A stretch of 64,000 nucleotides of DNA from Phocoenobacter uteri (GTDB lineage Bacteria; Pseudomonadota; Gammaproteobacteria; Enterobacterales; Pasteurellaceae): positions 1,860,001 to 1,924,000 of the forward strand of contig NZ_UGTA01000001.1 of assembly GCF_900454895.1 (NCBI RefSeq), in the 5' to 3' direction. The notes below the pieces were generated by a model, which saw nothing but the letters and a program-made list of their open reading frames with translations, did no database searches and was not told the DNA's origin. This document shows positions 8,368 through 17,421 of this stretch, one piece after another; position 1 is the first letter of the stretch, and each line of letters begins with the position of its first letter. The translations under genes and the position numbers were made by a program.

Positions 8368-8396
8368 TTTTATCATTAGAAAAACTAATGATAAAA
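8368..8396. other. Perfect 12-bp hairpin upstream of brnQ
   Basis: TTTTATCATTAG (8368-8379) pairs exactly with CTAATGATAAAA (8385-8396) around an A5 loop. It abuts an uptake-sequence pair on one side and lies about 130 bp before brnQ. With no U-tract on either strand beyond the stem itself, it could be a protein-binding palindrome or an mRNA hairpin. I cannot assign a role. Confidence 0.5.
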
Positions 8397-8397
8397 C

Positions 8398-8458
8398 AAG
8401 CGGTCATATTTTCTTAAGAATTTACAAATTGCAAAATCGTAAAAAAATATGACCGCTT
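8398..8458 (-). terminator. Inverted pair of uptake sequences between pdxY and brnQ
   Basis: A perfect 15-bp inverted repeat, AAGCGGTCATATTTT (8398-8412) with AAAATATGACCGCTT (8444-8458), has a 31-nt loop. Both arms are Apl-type uptake cores; the left one is the full ACAAGCGGTC at 8396-8405. It lies 75 bp after the pdxY stop codon and is likely its terminator. Confidence 0.7.
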
Positions 8459-8483
8459 ATAAAGAATTTTATATTAAATGAAT

Positions 8484-8512
8484 GGGAGGTGTGTTGCTCA
8501 TTAAATCCTCCC
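8484..8512. repeat. Half copy of the intergenic repeat, copy 3
   Basis: A GGGAGG/CCTCCC stem (8484-8489 and 8507-8512) has an inner GCTCATTAAATCC like the right half of the copy at 30884. It is a partial, single-hairpin member of the family immediately downstream of pdxY, where it could also stabilise the mRNA 3' end. Confidence 0.5.
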
Positions 8513-8533
8513 GATAAAAAGATAGCTCAATAT

Positions 8534-9397
8534 TTAACTAATTTTAACTGCTTTATATTGACTGATTGGATTAGCAATAAATTCACGGGCAGCAATAATT
8601 TGTAATTCATATTTACCGCTTTGTTGAGTTACGCTCATCACATCATTCACTGCATTTGCAGTGTGTTCAAATGCTTCTAAATCTGATTTACCATTAAGTA
8701 AATTTGCTAAGAAAATACCACTGGTTAAATCGCCCACGCCCACAGGATCTTTAGCTTTAAATTCGTGTAATGGGCGGCTGATATGCCAAATACCTTCTTC
8801 ATTTGCAAGTAACATTTCAAATTGGCTTGGATCTTGCCCAACCTTGCTCAAATGTTTAACCAAGACTTTTTTCGGCCCTTTTGAACGAATCACTTTTACT
8901 GCTTCTAAGGCTTGGGCAAAGTTTTCTACTTCTAAGCCTGTTAATTCACGTAATTCTACTAAGTTTGGAGCAATAATATCTGCTTTTGTCATTGCTTCAT
9001 CACGCAAAAATTCCGCCACACCATCAGCCACAATACAGCCTTTATCAGGGTGTCCCATTACAGGATCGCAAAAATAAATTGCATTTGGATTTATCGCTTT
9101 AATTTTCGCTACGGCATCTAAAATTGCACTACCTTGACTTGCGGCACCGATATAACCTGATAAAACAGCATCGCATTCACTTAACGAATCAATATTATCA
9201 ATACCTTGCACAATTTCGGTAATTTGCTCTTGTGGAATCACCATACCTGTCCATTTGCCATATTGAGTATGATTTGAGAATTGCACCGTATTTAATGCCC
9301 AAGTATCAACTCCCAACATCTGCATTGGAAAAACCGCCGCTTTATTGCCCGCATAGCCATAAACGACGTGAGATTGAATTGATAGAACGTTTTTCAT
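8534..9397 (-). CDS. pdxY: Pyridoxal kinase PdxY
   Basis: PdxY phosphorylates pyridoxal in the vitamin B6 salvage pathway, using ATP in the cytoplasm, and supplies PLP to enzymes such as the IlvE, ThrC and TrpB encoded nearby. It has 287 residues. It starts with MKNVLSIQSHVVYGYAGNKAA, has the YFCDPVMGH block near residue 113, and ends with the ribokinase-fold anion-hole motif DPVGVGDLTSG, whose aspartate is the expected catalytic base. AAGGATC lies before the ATG at 9397. The gene appears monocistronic. Confidence 0.96.
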   Translation of the reverse strand: MKNVLSIQSHVVYGYAGNKAAVFPMQMLGVDTWALNTVQFSNHTQYGKWTGMVIPQEQITEIVQGIDNIDSLSECDAVLSGYIGAASQGSAILDAVAKIKAINPNAIYFCDPVMGHPDKGCIVADGVAEFLRDEAMTKADIIAPNLVELRELTGLEVENFAQALEAVKVIRSKGPKKVLVKHLSKVGQDPSQFEMLLANEEGIWHISRPLHEFKAKDPVGVGDLTSGIFLANLLNGKSDLEAFEHTANAVNDVMSVTQQSGKYELQIIAAREFIANPISQYKAVKIS

Positions 9398-9472
9398 AAT
9401 AAGATCCTTATTTTCTAATAGGAGGATGGTGACAAATATAAGTAAATTTTTATATAAATCTATCCGCTTATA

Positions 9473-10423
9473 TTAAGTACCATAACTCATTAGTCGAGTA
9501 TAACGGCGTTCTAAAAGTTCGTCTGATGACATTACATCTAAATCTTCAAGATCGTCAAGCAAGCGTTGCTTAATATTTTTTGCGATTAAGTCAAAATCTT
9601 TTTGAGCTCCACCTAATGGTTCTTCAATGATGCTATCAATCAGTTTTAATTCTTGTAAACGGGTTGCTGTTAACCCCATTGTCTCGGCAGCAACAGAAGC
9701 TTTTTCAGCATCTTTCCAAAGAATTGAGGCACAGCCTTCTGGGGAGATAACCGAATAAACTGCGTACTGTAACATATTGATTTTATCGCCAACACCAATG
9801 GCTAATGCACCACCTGAACCACCTTCACCAATAACAGTACAAATTACTGGAACAGATAATTTAGACATTTCACGTAAGTTGTGAGCGATTGCTTCTGCTT
9901 GCCCACGTTCTTCTGCACCTACACCTGGATATGCTCCTGGCGTATCGATAAAAGTGATAATTGGCATTTTAAAACGTTCTGCCATTTTCATTAGGCGTAA
10001 TGCTTTACGATAACCTTCAGGTGCTGGCATACCAAAATTACGCATGACTTTTTCTTTAACGCTACGTCCCTTTTGATGTCCAATAACCATGACTGGACGT
10101 CCATCAAGACGAGCCATTCCACCAACAATCGCACGATCATCAGCATAAGCTCGATCGCCTGCGAGTTCATCAAATTCAGTAAAAATACGCTCAATATAAT
10201 CTAATGTATAAGGGCGATTCGGATGGCGAGCCATTTTTGTGATCTGCCACGCATCTAAATCTGCAAATGTTTTTGTTGTAAGTTCATTACATTTTTTTTG
10301 AAGACGTTTAATTTCATCATCAAGATTGATTTTATCATCATTTGCTGTGGTAGAACGCAGAGCGTCGATTTTTGCTTCAAGTTCAGCAATAGGTAGTTCA
10401 AAGTCTAAGTATTCTTGTGTCAT
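9473..10423 (-). CDS. accA: Acetyl-CoA carboxylase carboxyltransferase subunit alpha
   Basis: AccA pairs with AccD to transfer the carboxyl group from biotin to acetyl-CoA, making malonyl-CoA for fatty acid synthesis. It has 316 residues, the usual size. Conserved blocks seen are AGDRAYADDRAIVGG, TFIDTPGAYPG and GEGGSGGALAI, the last two forming the acyl-CoA binding core. AAGGAAAC precedes the ATG. In many gammaproteobacteria accA follows dnaE; here it follows lpxC at a distance of 196 bp, with a terminator between, so it is probably separately transcribed. Confidence 0.97.
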   Translation of the reverse strand: MTQEYLDFELPIAELEAKIDALRSTTANDDKINLDDEIKRLQKKCNELTTKTFADLDAWQITKMARHPNRPYTLDYIERIFTEFDELAGDRAYADDRAIVGGMARLDGRPVMVIGHQKGRSVKEKVMRNFGMPAPEGYRKALRLMKMAERFKMPIITFIDTPGAYPGVGAEERGQAEAIAHNLREMSKLSVPVICTVIGEGGSGGALAIGVGDKINMLQYAVYSVISPEGCASILWKDAEKASVAAETMGLTATRLQELKLIDSIIEEPLGGAQKDFDLIAKNIKQRLLDDLEDLDVMSSDELLERRYTRLMSYGT

Positions 10424-10568
10424 TCTGTTTCCTTTTTTGAGAAATACGACAAAACGTGGCTATTTTAGTATGTTTGAGATTAAATGTGTGAAAAAATTTA
10501 GTATTTTTATATTTTTAATGGTGAGGATAGGTTATAGGATTATAGCTGTAAGTATGAGATTTTATAAT

Positions 10569-10594
10569 AATCGAGCATATTTCTATGCTCGATT
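10569..10594 (-). terminator. lpxC / dcw cluster terminator
   Basis: A perfect 11-bp stem, AATCGAGCATA (10569-10579) with TATGCTCGATT (10584-10594), has a TTTC tetraloop (GAAA on the minus strand), 25 bp after the lpxC stop codon. The tail on the minus strand is T/A-rich. It closes the long minus-strand division and cell-wall transcript. Confidence 0.75.
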
Positions 10595-10619
10595 TAGTAT
10601 AATTTATATTAAATGAGTA

Positions 10620-11537
10620 TTAAGACCAAATACGCTGTTTAGCTTGGTAGCCTTGAGGAACGGTTACTTTATCATCAAAGGTTACAAATTCCCACGCATT
10701 TTCATTTGCAAGAACAGCTCTTAATAATTGGTTGTTTACTGCATGTCCTGATTTATAAGCTGTAAATTCGCCAATAATATTGTAGCCGCACATGAATAAA
10801 TCACCGACAGCATCAAGCATTTTATGGCGTACTAATTCATCAGGGAAACGTAAGCCATCTTCATTTAAGATGCGGTATTGATCTAATACAATCGCATTAT
10901 CCAGACTTCCACCGAGTGCCAAGCCCATTGATTGAAGCATTTCGATATCTTTCATAAAGCCAAAAGTTCTTGCACGACTTAATTGTTGAATAAAGTTTTG
11001 GGTTGAAAATTCCATCTGATAATGTCCAACATCTTTGCTGATTGCTGGGTGTTCAAAATCAATAGTAAAATCTAATTTAAACCCATTGTAAGGTTTTAAT
11101 TCCGCCCATTTATCTTCATTTTCTACACGTACTTTTTCTTTAATGCGAATGAATTTTTTTAGTGCGTTTTGTTCTTCAATACCAGCATCTAGCAATAGAT
11201 AAATAAATGGACTTGAACTTCCATCCATAATTGGAATTTCAGGTGCATTTATTTCTACAATGATATTATCAAGTCCAACTGCCGACATTGCCGCATTTAG
11301 GTGTTCTACGGTTGAAATTTTTACACCATCATCATTGATCATACAAGTACAAAGTTGAGTATCACGGATATTTTCAGCGTTTGCTGGGAAATATACAGTT
11401 GGCTCTAGATCTGTTCGTGCATAGATCACACCTGTATTCTCAGGTGCTGGACGCAGGGTAAGAGTCACTTTCTTACCACTATGTAATCCGATCCCTGTTA
11501 CTTTTACAGATTTTTTAAGTGTTCTTTGCTTGATCAT
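10620..11537 (-). CDS. lpxC: UDP-3-O-acyl-N-acetylglucosamine deacetylase
   Basis: LpxC carries out the committed, zinc-dependent step of lipid A synthesis, removing the acetyl group from UDP-3-O-acyl-GlcNAc. It has 305 residues. Predicted zinc ligands are His79 (STVEHLNAA), His238 and Asp242 (HKMLDAVGD). Other family blocks are GIGLHSGKKV and FELDF-like strands. It is the last gene of the minus-strand dcw cluster, 39 bp after ftsZ, as in many enteric and Pasteurellaceae genomes. The C-terminus ends in RIWS without an extended FtsH-degradation tail like the one described for E. coli, but I would not infer stability from that alone. Confidence 0.97.
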   Translation of the reverse strand: MIKQRTLKKSVKVTGIGLHSGKKVTLTLRPAPENTGVIYARTDLEPTVYFPANAENIRDTQLCTCMINDDGVKISTVEHLNAAMSAVGLDNIIVEINAPEIPIMDGSSSPFIYLLLDAGIEEQNALKKFIRIKEKVRVENEDKWAELKPYNGFKLDFTIDFEHPAISKDVGHYQMEFSTQNFIQQLSRARTFGFMKDIEMLQSMGLALGGSLDNAIVLDQYRILNEDGLRFPDELVRHKMLDAVGDLFMCGYNIIGEFTAYKSGHAVNNQLLRAVLANENAWEFVTFDDKVTVPQGYQAKQRIWS

Positions 11538-11576
11538 ATATCTTCCTTTGCTTGTATTACTTTAATTTATGTTTGT

Positions 11577-12752
11577 TTATCTTTTTAAGAGATCTTTAAA
11601 TGATGTCGGTGTAACTAACTCTTCAGTATTGATTGAATGAGGTGTATTACTTACTTTATGGGTTGTTCCTTGCAAACTATCATAAGGATTTGGGTTAACG
11701 CTTACACGAGGCTCTCTCGATTCAGGACGAGACATTAGAGCTGGTTGTTTGATAACCTCTGGTTCAGTATTTCCGAGACCTGTTGCAACAAGTGTTACGC
11801 GAATTTTACCTTCCATTTCTGGATAGATAGTAGTTCCGAAAACAACGTTAGCATCTTCTGATGCATATTCATGGATAAAGTCCATTGCGTCATAAATTTC
11901 ACCAAGCTCAATATCCATTCCAGACGTGATGCTCACAAGGATACCTTTTGCTTCACTCCAATCGACATCTTCTAATAATGGACTTGCGACTGCTTCTTGT
12001 GCTGCTTTTTCTGCACGACCACTATCACTATCACCTTCACCAACGCCAGTTCCCATCATAGCACGACCAGTTTCAGACATTACTGTGCGAACATCGGCAA
12101 AGTCTACATTGATTAAGCCTGGTGACGTAATCATATCGGTAATACCAAGAACTGCGTTACGCAATACATCATTTGCAGCTTGGAATGCGTCAAGCATTTT
12201 AATATTTTTAGGAAGAACTTTTAATAATTTATCATTAGGGATGATAATTAGAGAATCAACATATTTAGAGAGTTCAGCGATACCCTGTTCTGCATAATTT
12301 AAGCGTTTACGGCCTTCAAATCTAAATGGTTTTGTTACCACTGCAACGGTAAGAGCAGGGTTTTCCATATTTTTAGCAATTTCAGCGATAACTGGAGCAG
12401 CACCAGTTCCTGTACCACCGCCCATTCCAGCAGAAATGAAAACCATATCTGCACCTGAGAGCATATTGGCTAAGGCATCTCTGTCTTCTTCGGCAGCCTG
12501 ACGACCAACATTAGGGTTTGCACCAGCACCAAGACCTTTGGTGATTTTATCTCCAATTTGAATGGTTTGGCGTACAGAGGCTTTGCGTAATGCTTGTGCA
12601 TCCGTGTTGACTGAGAAAAACTCAACACCACTTGCATCACCATTTTCATCTTGATTTTCAACCATATGGTTTAAAGCGTTACCGCCACCACCACCAACAC
12701 CAATAACTTTAATTACTGCATCTGGTGTATCTTCGTATATTGGCTCAAACAT
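11577..12752 (-). CDS. ftsZ: Cell division GTPase FtsZ
   Basis: FtsZ is the tubulin-like GTPase that forms the cytokinetic ring. It has 391 residues. The nucleotide-binding signature GGGTGTG lies at 111-117 and the catalytic T7 loop is in LINVDFADVRTVM (about 212-224). The linker after about residue 320 is short. The C-terminal tip reads EELVTPTSFKDLLKR, which departs from the DIPAFLR-type peptide that binds FtsA and ZipA in E. coli. GGGAG lies 8 nt before the ATG. A 210-bp non-coding gap separates it from ftsA, suggesting its own promoters. Confidence 0.97.
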   Translation of the reverse strand: MFEPIYEDTPDAVIKVIGVGGGGGNALNHMVENQDENGDASGVEFFSVNTDAQALRKASVRQTIQIGDKITKGLGAGANPNVGRQAAEEDRDALANMLSGADMVFISAGMGGGTGTGAAPVIAEIAKNMENPALTVAVVTKPFRFEGRKRLNYAEQGIAELSKYVDSLIIIPNDKLLKVLPKNIKMLDAFQAANDVLRNAVLGITDMITSPGLINVDFADVRTVMSETGRAMMGTGVGEGDSDSGRAEKAAQEAVASPLLEDVDWSEAKGILVSITSGMDIELGEIYDAMDFIHEYASEDANVVFGTTIYPEMEGKIRVTLVATGLGNTEPEVIKQPALMSRPESREPRVSVNPNPYDSLQGTTHKVSNTPHSINTEELVTPTSFKDLLKR

Positions 12753-12962
12753 TATTTATTCTCCCTAATGTAAATGTATTACATTTATGCTGTATATCTA
12801 AAAATATCACTTATTTTGATTTTTAATTGGATATAACTTTATATTCAATTTGTATAGTTAAACCACCGCTATAATACGTGCATACTATCATAATCTTGAT
12901 ATTATTCCATAATAAAGATGATTTTCCAAATAACTTTAATAATTCATTGTATTATTTTATGT
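12753..12962 (-). promoter_or_regulatory. ftsA-ftsZ intercistronic region, candidate ftsZ promoters
   Basis: This is the longest gap in the otherwise tight cluster. On the minus strand a TATTAT (-10-like, near 12874) sits 17 bp after a weak TCAAGA. A palindrome AAATGTAATACATTT lies about 25 bp upstream of the ftsZ ATG. I infer promoter activity to boost ftsZ expression. The individual sites are weak. Confidence 0.35.
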
Positions 12963-14228
12963 TTAAAATGTTTTTTTAATCCAGTCAACCACTTTTTTTG
13001 CTCCACTTACAAATCCATTATTTTGTAAAGGAGGAGGGGTAATGTGCGAATCCTCGCTGTTTAAATAACAATATTGTAGCAATCCTAAAGCGGTCGCATA
13101 TTGTGGTTTGTTTACATAATCTGTTAAACCAGTAATATTTTGTGGGTAACCTACTCGAGCAGGAATGCCAAAAATATCCATTGCACACTGTACAATATCC
13201 TCTGCCTGAGAACCCCCACCGGTTAAAACAATACCTGCGGTTAAATCTGATTTTATACCTTTTTGTTTTAATTCATTTTGTAAGGTAATTAACTCTTCTT
13301 TTACTATGCTTAATAGTTCGGTATAACATACAGAGGTTACTTGTGCTAACTTCTGTTTGGTTATATTTTGTGGTAAACGTCCTCCAAGACCCGCAATTTC
13401 AATTTTTTTATCAGCAAAAGTTAATGGTGGATAAACAGCACTTGCGAATTTTACTTTAATTGTTTCTGCATCTCTCGGAGATGTAATAAAGATTTCTGAA
13501 AGATGTTTAGTAATCTCATTTCCTGCAAATGGAAGTACTTGACTGTAACGCAATGCACCATCAGCATAAACTAAGATATCCATTGTCCCACCACCGATAT
13601 CAATTAAGCATACACCTAGCTCCATTTCATCTTCTGTTAAAACAGAATAACTTGAAGCCATACCAGAAAAGACAACTTGATCGATTTTTAGTTTATTATT
13701 TTCTACTGCTTTACGTAAATTACGTAGCCAATCTTGGTGGCAAGTGATCATATGAACCTGAGCTTGTAAGCGTACACCTTGTAAACCCAATGGTTTTTTC
13801 GTTTTTTCTAAATGGTCGACTTTATATTCTTGAGGAATAACGTGTAGAATTTCTGAACCTTCGTCCAATTTTATTGAACTTGCAGTTCGAATCGCTCTGT
13901 CGATATATTCACTGGTTACCTCACCAGTTTCTAGAGGAACACAACCACTTTCGTTAATTGTTTTAATATGTTTGCCTGTGATTGCAAGTGCGACGCCTTG
14001 AATTTCATAATTTGCTATGGATTCCGCTTGCTCAATAGCTTTTTTGATTGAGCTGGTGACAGCTTCCAAGTCAACAACACTGCCTCGTTCAATACCTCTT
14101 GATGGGCACACTCCCGTACCCAAAACATTTACAACGGCGTCTGGTAAAACTTCGCCAACGACGGTTACAATTTTCGAAGATCCAACTTCTAAACCAACGA
14201 TCACTTTAGATTCTGCTATTTTTGTCAT
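12963..14228 (-). CDS. ftsA: Cell division protein FtsA
   Basis: FtsA is an actin-like ATPase that tethers FtsZ filaments to the inner membrane and recruits later division proteins. It has 421 residues. It starts with IVGLEVGSSKIVTVVGE (phosphate-1 loop of the actin fold, about 11-27), and has CLIDIGGGTMDI (phosphate-2) and LTGGGSQ (adenosine loop). The C-terminal amphipathic helix that binds the membrane is present as GAKKVVDWIKKTF (409-421). It begins 9 bp after ftsQ in the operon. Confidence 0.96.
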   Translation of the reverse strand: MTKIAESKVIVGLEVGSSKIVTVVGEVLPDAVVNVLGTGVCPSRGIERGSVVDLEAVTSSIKKAIEQAESIANYEIQGVALAITGKHIKTINESGCVPLETGEVTSEYIDRAIRTASSIKLDEGSEILHVIPQEYKVDHLEKTKKPLGLQGVRLQAQVHMITCHQDWLRNLRKAVENNKLKIDQVVFSGMASSYSVLTEDEMELGVCLIDIGGGTMDILVYADGALRYSQVLPFAGNEITKHLSEIFITSPRDAETIKVKFASAVYPPLTFADKKIEIAGLGGRLPQNITKQKLAQVTSVCYTELLSIVKEELITLQNELKQKGIKSDLTAGIVLTGGGSQAEDIVQCAMDIFGIPARVGYPQNITGLTDYVNKPQYATALGLLQYCYLNSEDSHITPPPLQNNGFVSGAKKVVDWIKKTF

Positions 14229-14237
14229 ATTCTTTAT

Positions 14238-15053
14238 CTACTTATTATTTTTAGAAACAAACCCTATTGCTGCACCGTATTTATAACGTAAATCGACATA
14301 GGAAATCATTTTTCCATCAGGTATTTCAATCTGAGGAAATATTTTTACAAAACGGTCAATTTTAGGTAACCAATCGCCTCGGCCTAGTCGTAATTCTACA
14401 CCATCTGATAGTGATATCTTCCATGAACCTCGTTTATCTATGGTAACAGATTTTAACACTAAGTTTCTTACTATCAAATCCTGTTTGATTTTCCACCAAG
14501 CATCTAATACCTTTTTGCCTTCGGAATCAGGGCCATATAATACTGGAAAACCGACCCGATTAACACGGTCAAAAGGAAGATTAAATACCACTCCCTGTTC
14601 AGATAATAATTTATTATTGTTCCATAATGCAACAGGTTGATGCTCAAAAATGGTCAAACTTAGTTTATTTGGCCATAATTTTCTAACAAGGACTTTGTTA
14701 ACCCAAGGAATTTGGGTTAATCGTGCTTCAACTTGTTTGATATCTTGTCCAAAATAACCTTTTAAAGGTGTTCCTGTCGAGAGAGCATCTCGAATATCCG
14801 TGTCAGTGGTAAATTGCAATGGATTAGTAATAGTATAAGATTTAAGTGGTGATTTATCTAAACTACTCAACCAATTTGCTCCATTCGTGTAGGCGATATA
14901 ACCAAAAATAATAATGGAGAGCAATATCAATGGGCGAATAAAGGCGAGCAACGACAGCGACGTTGTCCCAATTCGATGATGTAACCGATTTGGTCGTAGT
15001 GTACGCTGTTTTTTTCGCCGAGCAAATATATGATTGTTTTTATGAAACAACAT
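14238..15053 (-). CDS. ftsQ: Cell division protein FtsQ
   Basis: FtsQ is a bitopic inner-membrane protein that links the FtsZ ring to the periplasmic peptidoglycan machinery through FtsB and FtsL. It has 271 residues: a basic cytoplasmic N-terminus (residues 1-34, rich in Arg/Lys), one membrane helix (about 38-58), a POTRA domain (about 73-140, starting KSYTITNPLQF) and the periplasmic beta domain (ending YVDLRYKYGAAIGF). Its ATG overlaps the ddlB stop codon as TAATG, indicating translational coupling. Confidence 0.94.
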   Translation of the reverse strand: MLFHKNNHIFARRKKQRTLRPNRLHHRIGTTSLSLLAFIRPLILLSIIIFGYIAYTNGANWLSSLDKSPLKSYTITNPLQFTTDTDIRDALSTGTPLKGYFGQDIKQVEARLTQIPWVNKVLVRKLWPNKLSLTIFEHQPVALWNNNKLLSEQGVVFNLPFDRVNRVGFPVLYGPDSEGKKVLDAWWKIKQDLIVRNLVLKSVTIDKRGSWKISLSDGVELRLGRGDWLPKIDRFVKIFPQIEIPDGKMISYVDLRYKYGAAIGFVSKNNK

Positions 15054-15964
15054 TAAACACTTAACTCCAAAATACGTTCCACAAGTTGCTCAAAACTGTA
15101 TCCTATCTTCGCTGCTGCAAAAGGAAAGTAACTGTGCGTTGTCATACCTGGACAAGTGTTTGCTTCCATTAAGAAAAACTCGCCTTTGTCATTTTCCATT
15201 ACATCAATGCGACTCCACGCACGACAGCCTAGCACTTTATGGGCTTTCATCACTAATTCTGCAATTTCTGCTTGGCGTTTATCATCTAACGCAGGACAAA
15301 TATATTGAGTTTTATCAGAAATATATTTCGCGTGATAATCATAAAATTCGCCATCTGGAATCACTTGCACCGTTGGCAATACTTCATCGCCCAGCACTGG
15401 CACAGAATATTCTGCACCTGCTAAAAATTCTTCGATTAACACCGTATCATCATATTTTAAGGCTTCTTCAATCGCAGGGGCTAACTCTTCTTTGGTTTTA
15501 ACTTTAACCACCCCCACGCTTGATCCTTCACAAGCGGGTTTAACAAAAAGAGGCAAGCCTAATTTTGCAAGAATTTGATCAAAATTGACCGCTTCACCTT
15601 TGTGAACTACTTCCATTTCTGCGGTTGGTAAGCCCACCGCTTTCCATAATAATTTGGTTCTGAACTTATCCATTGTGACTGCGGATGCCATCACATCACT
15701 GCCGGTATAAGGAATTTCAAGCTGATCTAACACGCCTTGCAATACGCCATTTTCACCTACACCGCCGTGCAAAATATTAAACACACGTTGAAAGCCCATT
15801 TCTTTTAATTTTTCAACAGGGGTAAATTTAGTATCCACCGCTTCTACGTTATAACCTAGATTTTTTAACGCGTTGAATACCGCTTGCCCTGATTTTAAAG
15901 ACACTTCACGCTCTGACGATACACCGCCAAACAAAACAGCGATTTTTTCATTTTTTAAATTCAT
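15053..15964 (-). CDS. ddlB: D-alanine--D-alanine ligase
   Basis: Ddl joins two D-alanines with ATP to make the terminal dipeptide of peptidoglycan stem peptides. It has 303 residues with the ATP-grasp fold. Seen are KIAVLFGGVSSEREVSLKSG at the N-terminus, HGGVGENG near residue 66, FVKPACEGSSVGVVKV near 160, and EANTCPGMTTHSYFP near the C-terminus (metal and substrate loop). It lies between murC (1 bp away) and ftsQ (overlapping), the standard dcw arrangement. An uptake-like site GACCGCTTC lies in its coding sequence near 15588. Confidence 0.97.
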   Translation of the reverse strand: MNLKNEKIAVLFGGVSSEREVSLKSGQAVFNALKNLGYNVEAVDTKFTPVEKLKEMGFQRVFNILHGGVGENGVLQGVLDQLEIPYTGSDVMASAVTMDKFRTKLLWKAVGLPTAEMEVVHKGEAVNFDQILAKLGLPLFVKPACEGSSVGVVKVKTKEELAPAIEEALKYDDTVLIEEFLAGAEYSVPVLGDEVLPTVQVIPDGEFYDYHAKYISDKTQYICPALDDKRQAEIAELVMKAHKVLGCRAWSRIDVMENDKGEFFLMEANTCPGMTTHSYFPFAAAKIGYSFEQLVERILELSV

Positions 15965-15965
15965 T

Positions 15966-17393
15966 TTATTCTCTCCAACTCTCTGCTAAATTGCGTGAAA
16001 TTTTGCTCACACTTCCTGCACCTTGTGCTAACACTAAATCGCCATCTTGAATCACTTGATCTAATACTTCACCTAATTGATCGGTATCCGATACCAAAAT
16101 AGGATCGACTTTGCCCAAGTTACGAATTGAACGGCATAATGCTCGGCTGTCAGCCCCTGCGATTGGTTTCTCGCCAGCTGCATAAACATCAAGCATAATC
16201 AACACATCAACATTGGATAAAACATTCACAAAATCATCGAATAAATCACGAGTACGAGAATAACGGTGCGGTTGAAAAATCATTACCACACGCTTATCTT
16301 TCCAACCATTTCGAGCCGCTTTAATGGTCACGTCCACTTCCGTTGGGTGGTGTCCGTAATCGTCCACCAAACGCACTTTTCCATTCGGACGAATAAACTC
16401 GCCAAGCTGATCAAAACGACGTCCTGCACCTTGAAAATCGGCTAACGCAGCCAAAATCGCCTCATTTGCAATATTTTCTTCTTTTGCGACTGCGAGGGCT
16501 GCCGTTGCATTCAACGCATTGTGTTTACCAGGTACGTTTAGCAATACATTGATTTTTTCGCCGTTTGGACAAACGACGGTGTAATGCCCTTGAAAACCGG
16601 TTTGTTCGTAATTTTCAATGCGATAATCAGCGTTTTCACTGAATCCATAAGTGATCACTTGACGTCCAACCTGTGGCACTAATTCCATTAAATCATCATC
16701 ATCGGCACACATTACCGCTAAGCCATAAAACGGCAAGTTATGTAAGAATTTTACATAGGTTTCTTTCATCTTATCAAAAGAACCGCCGTAAGTATCCATA
16801 TGATCAGGTTCAATATTTGTGACGACCGACACCATCGGTTGTAAATGTAAAAAAGACGCGTCACTTTCATCCGCCTCTGCAATTAAATAACGGCTCGCCC
16901 CTAAGTGAGCATTTTTGCCTGCTGATTTCACTAAACCGCCGTTTACAAAGGTTGGATCAAGTTTTGCTTCAGCATAAATCATTGAAAGCATTGCAGTCGT
17001 TGAGGTTTTGCCGTGTGTTCCCGCCACCGCAATACCGTGTCTAAAACGCATAATTTCAGCCAGCATTTGAGCACGCTGGATTACTGGAATACGTTGTTCT
17101 TTCGCTGCGATAATTTCAGGGTTTGTTTCATCAATCGCACTTGAAACGACCACTACATTCGCCCCTTCAATATTTTCTGCACGATGTCCAATAAAAACCT
17201 TTGCCCCATTGTTAACAAAGTTTTGTGTGACAGGGCTTTCAGCGATATCTGAACCTGAAATTTGGTAACCTTCATTTAATAAAATCTCTGCAATACCACT
17301 CATTCCAGCACCGCCTATGCCAATAAAGTGAATTTGCTTCACTCGACGCATTTCAGGAATGATTTTTCTTACTTCATCTTGATAATTTTTCAT
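15966..17393 (-). CDS. murC: UDP-N-acetylmuramate--L-alanine ligase
   Basis: MurC adds L-alanine to UDP-MurNAc, the first amino acid of the peptidoglycan peptide. It has 475 residues in three Mur-ligase domains. The UDP-binding IHFIGIGGAGMSGIAE is at about 21-36, the P-loop GTHGKTST at 125-132, and the C-terminal domain contains DDYGHHPTEV and FQPHRYSRT. It follows murG by 28 bp. The overall order murD-ftsW-murG-murC-ddlB-ftsQ matches other gammaproteobacteria. Confidence 0.97.
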   Translation of the reverse strand: MKNYQDEVRKIIPEMRRVKQIHFIGIGGAGMSGIAEILLNEGYQISGSDIAESPVTQNFVNNGAKVFIGHRAENIEGANVVVVSSAIDETNPEIIAAKEQRIPVIQRAQMLAEIMRFRHGIAVAGTHGKTSTTAMLSMIYAEAKLDPTFVNGGLVKSAGKNAHLGASRYLIAEADESDASFLHLQPMVSVVTNIEPDHMDTYGGSFDKMKETYVKFLHNLPFYGLAVMCADDDDLMELVPQVGRQVITYGFSENADYRIENYEQTGFQGHYTVVCPNGEKINVLLNVPGKHNALNATAALAVAKEENIANEAILAALADFQGAGRRFDQLGEFIRPNGKVRLVDDYGHHPTEVDVTIKAARNGWKDKRVVMIFQPHRYSRTRDLFDDFVNVLSNVDVLIMLDVYAAGEKPIAGADSRALCRSIRNLGKVDPILVSDTDQLGEVLDQVIQDGDLVLAQGAGSVSKISRNLAESWRE

Positions 17394-17421
17394 TGTTATT
17401 ATTTTATCCTTTCTTATTTTG

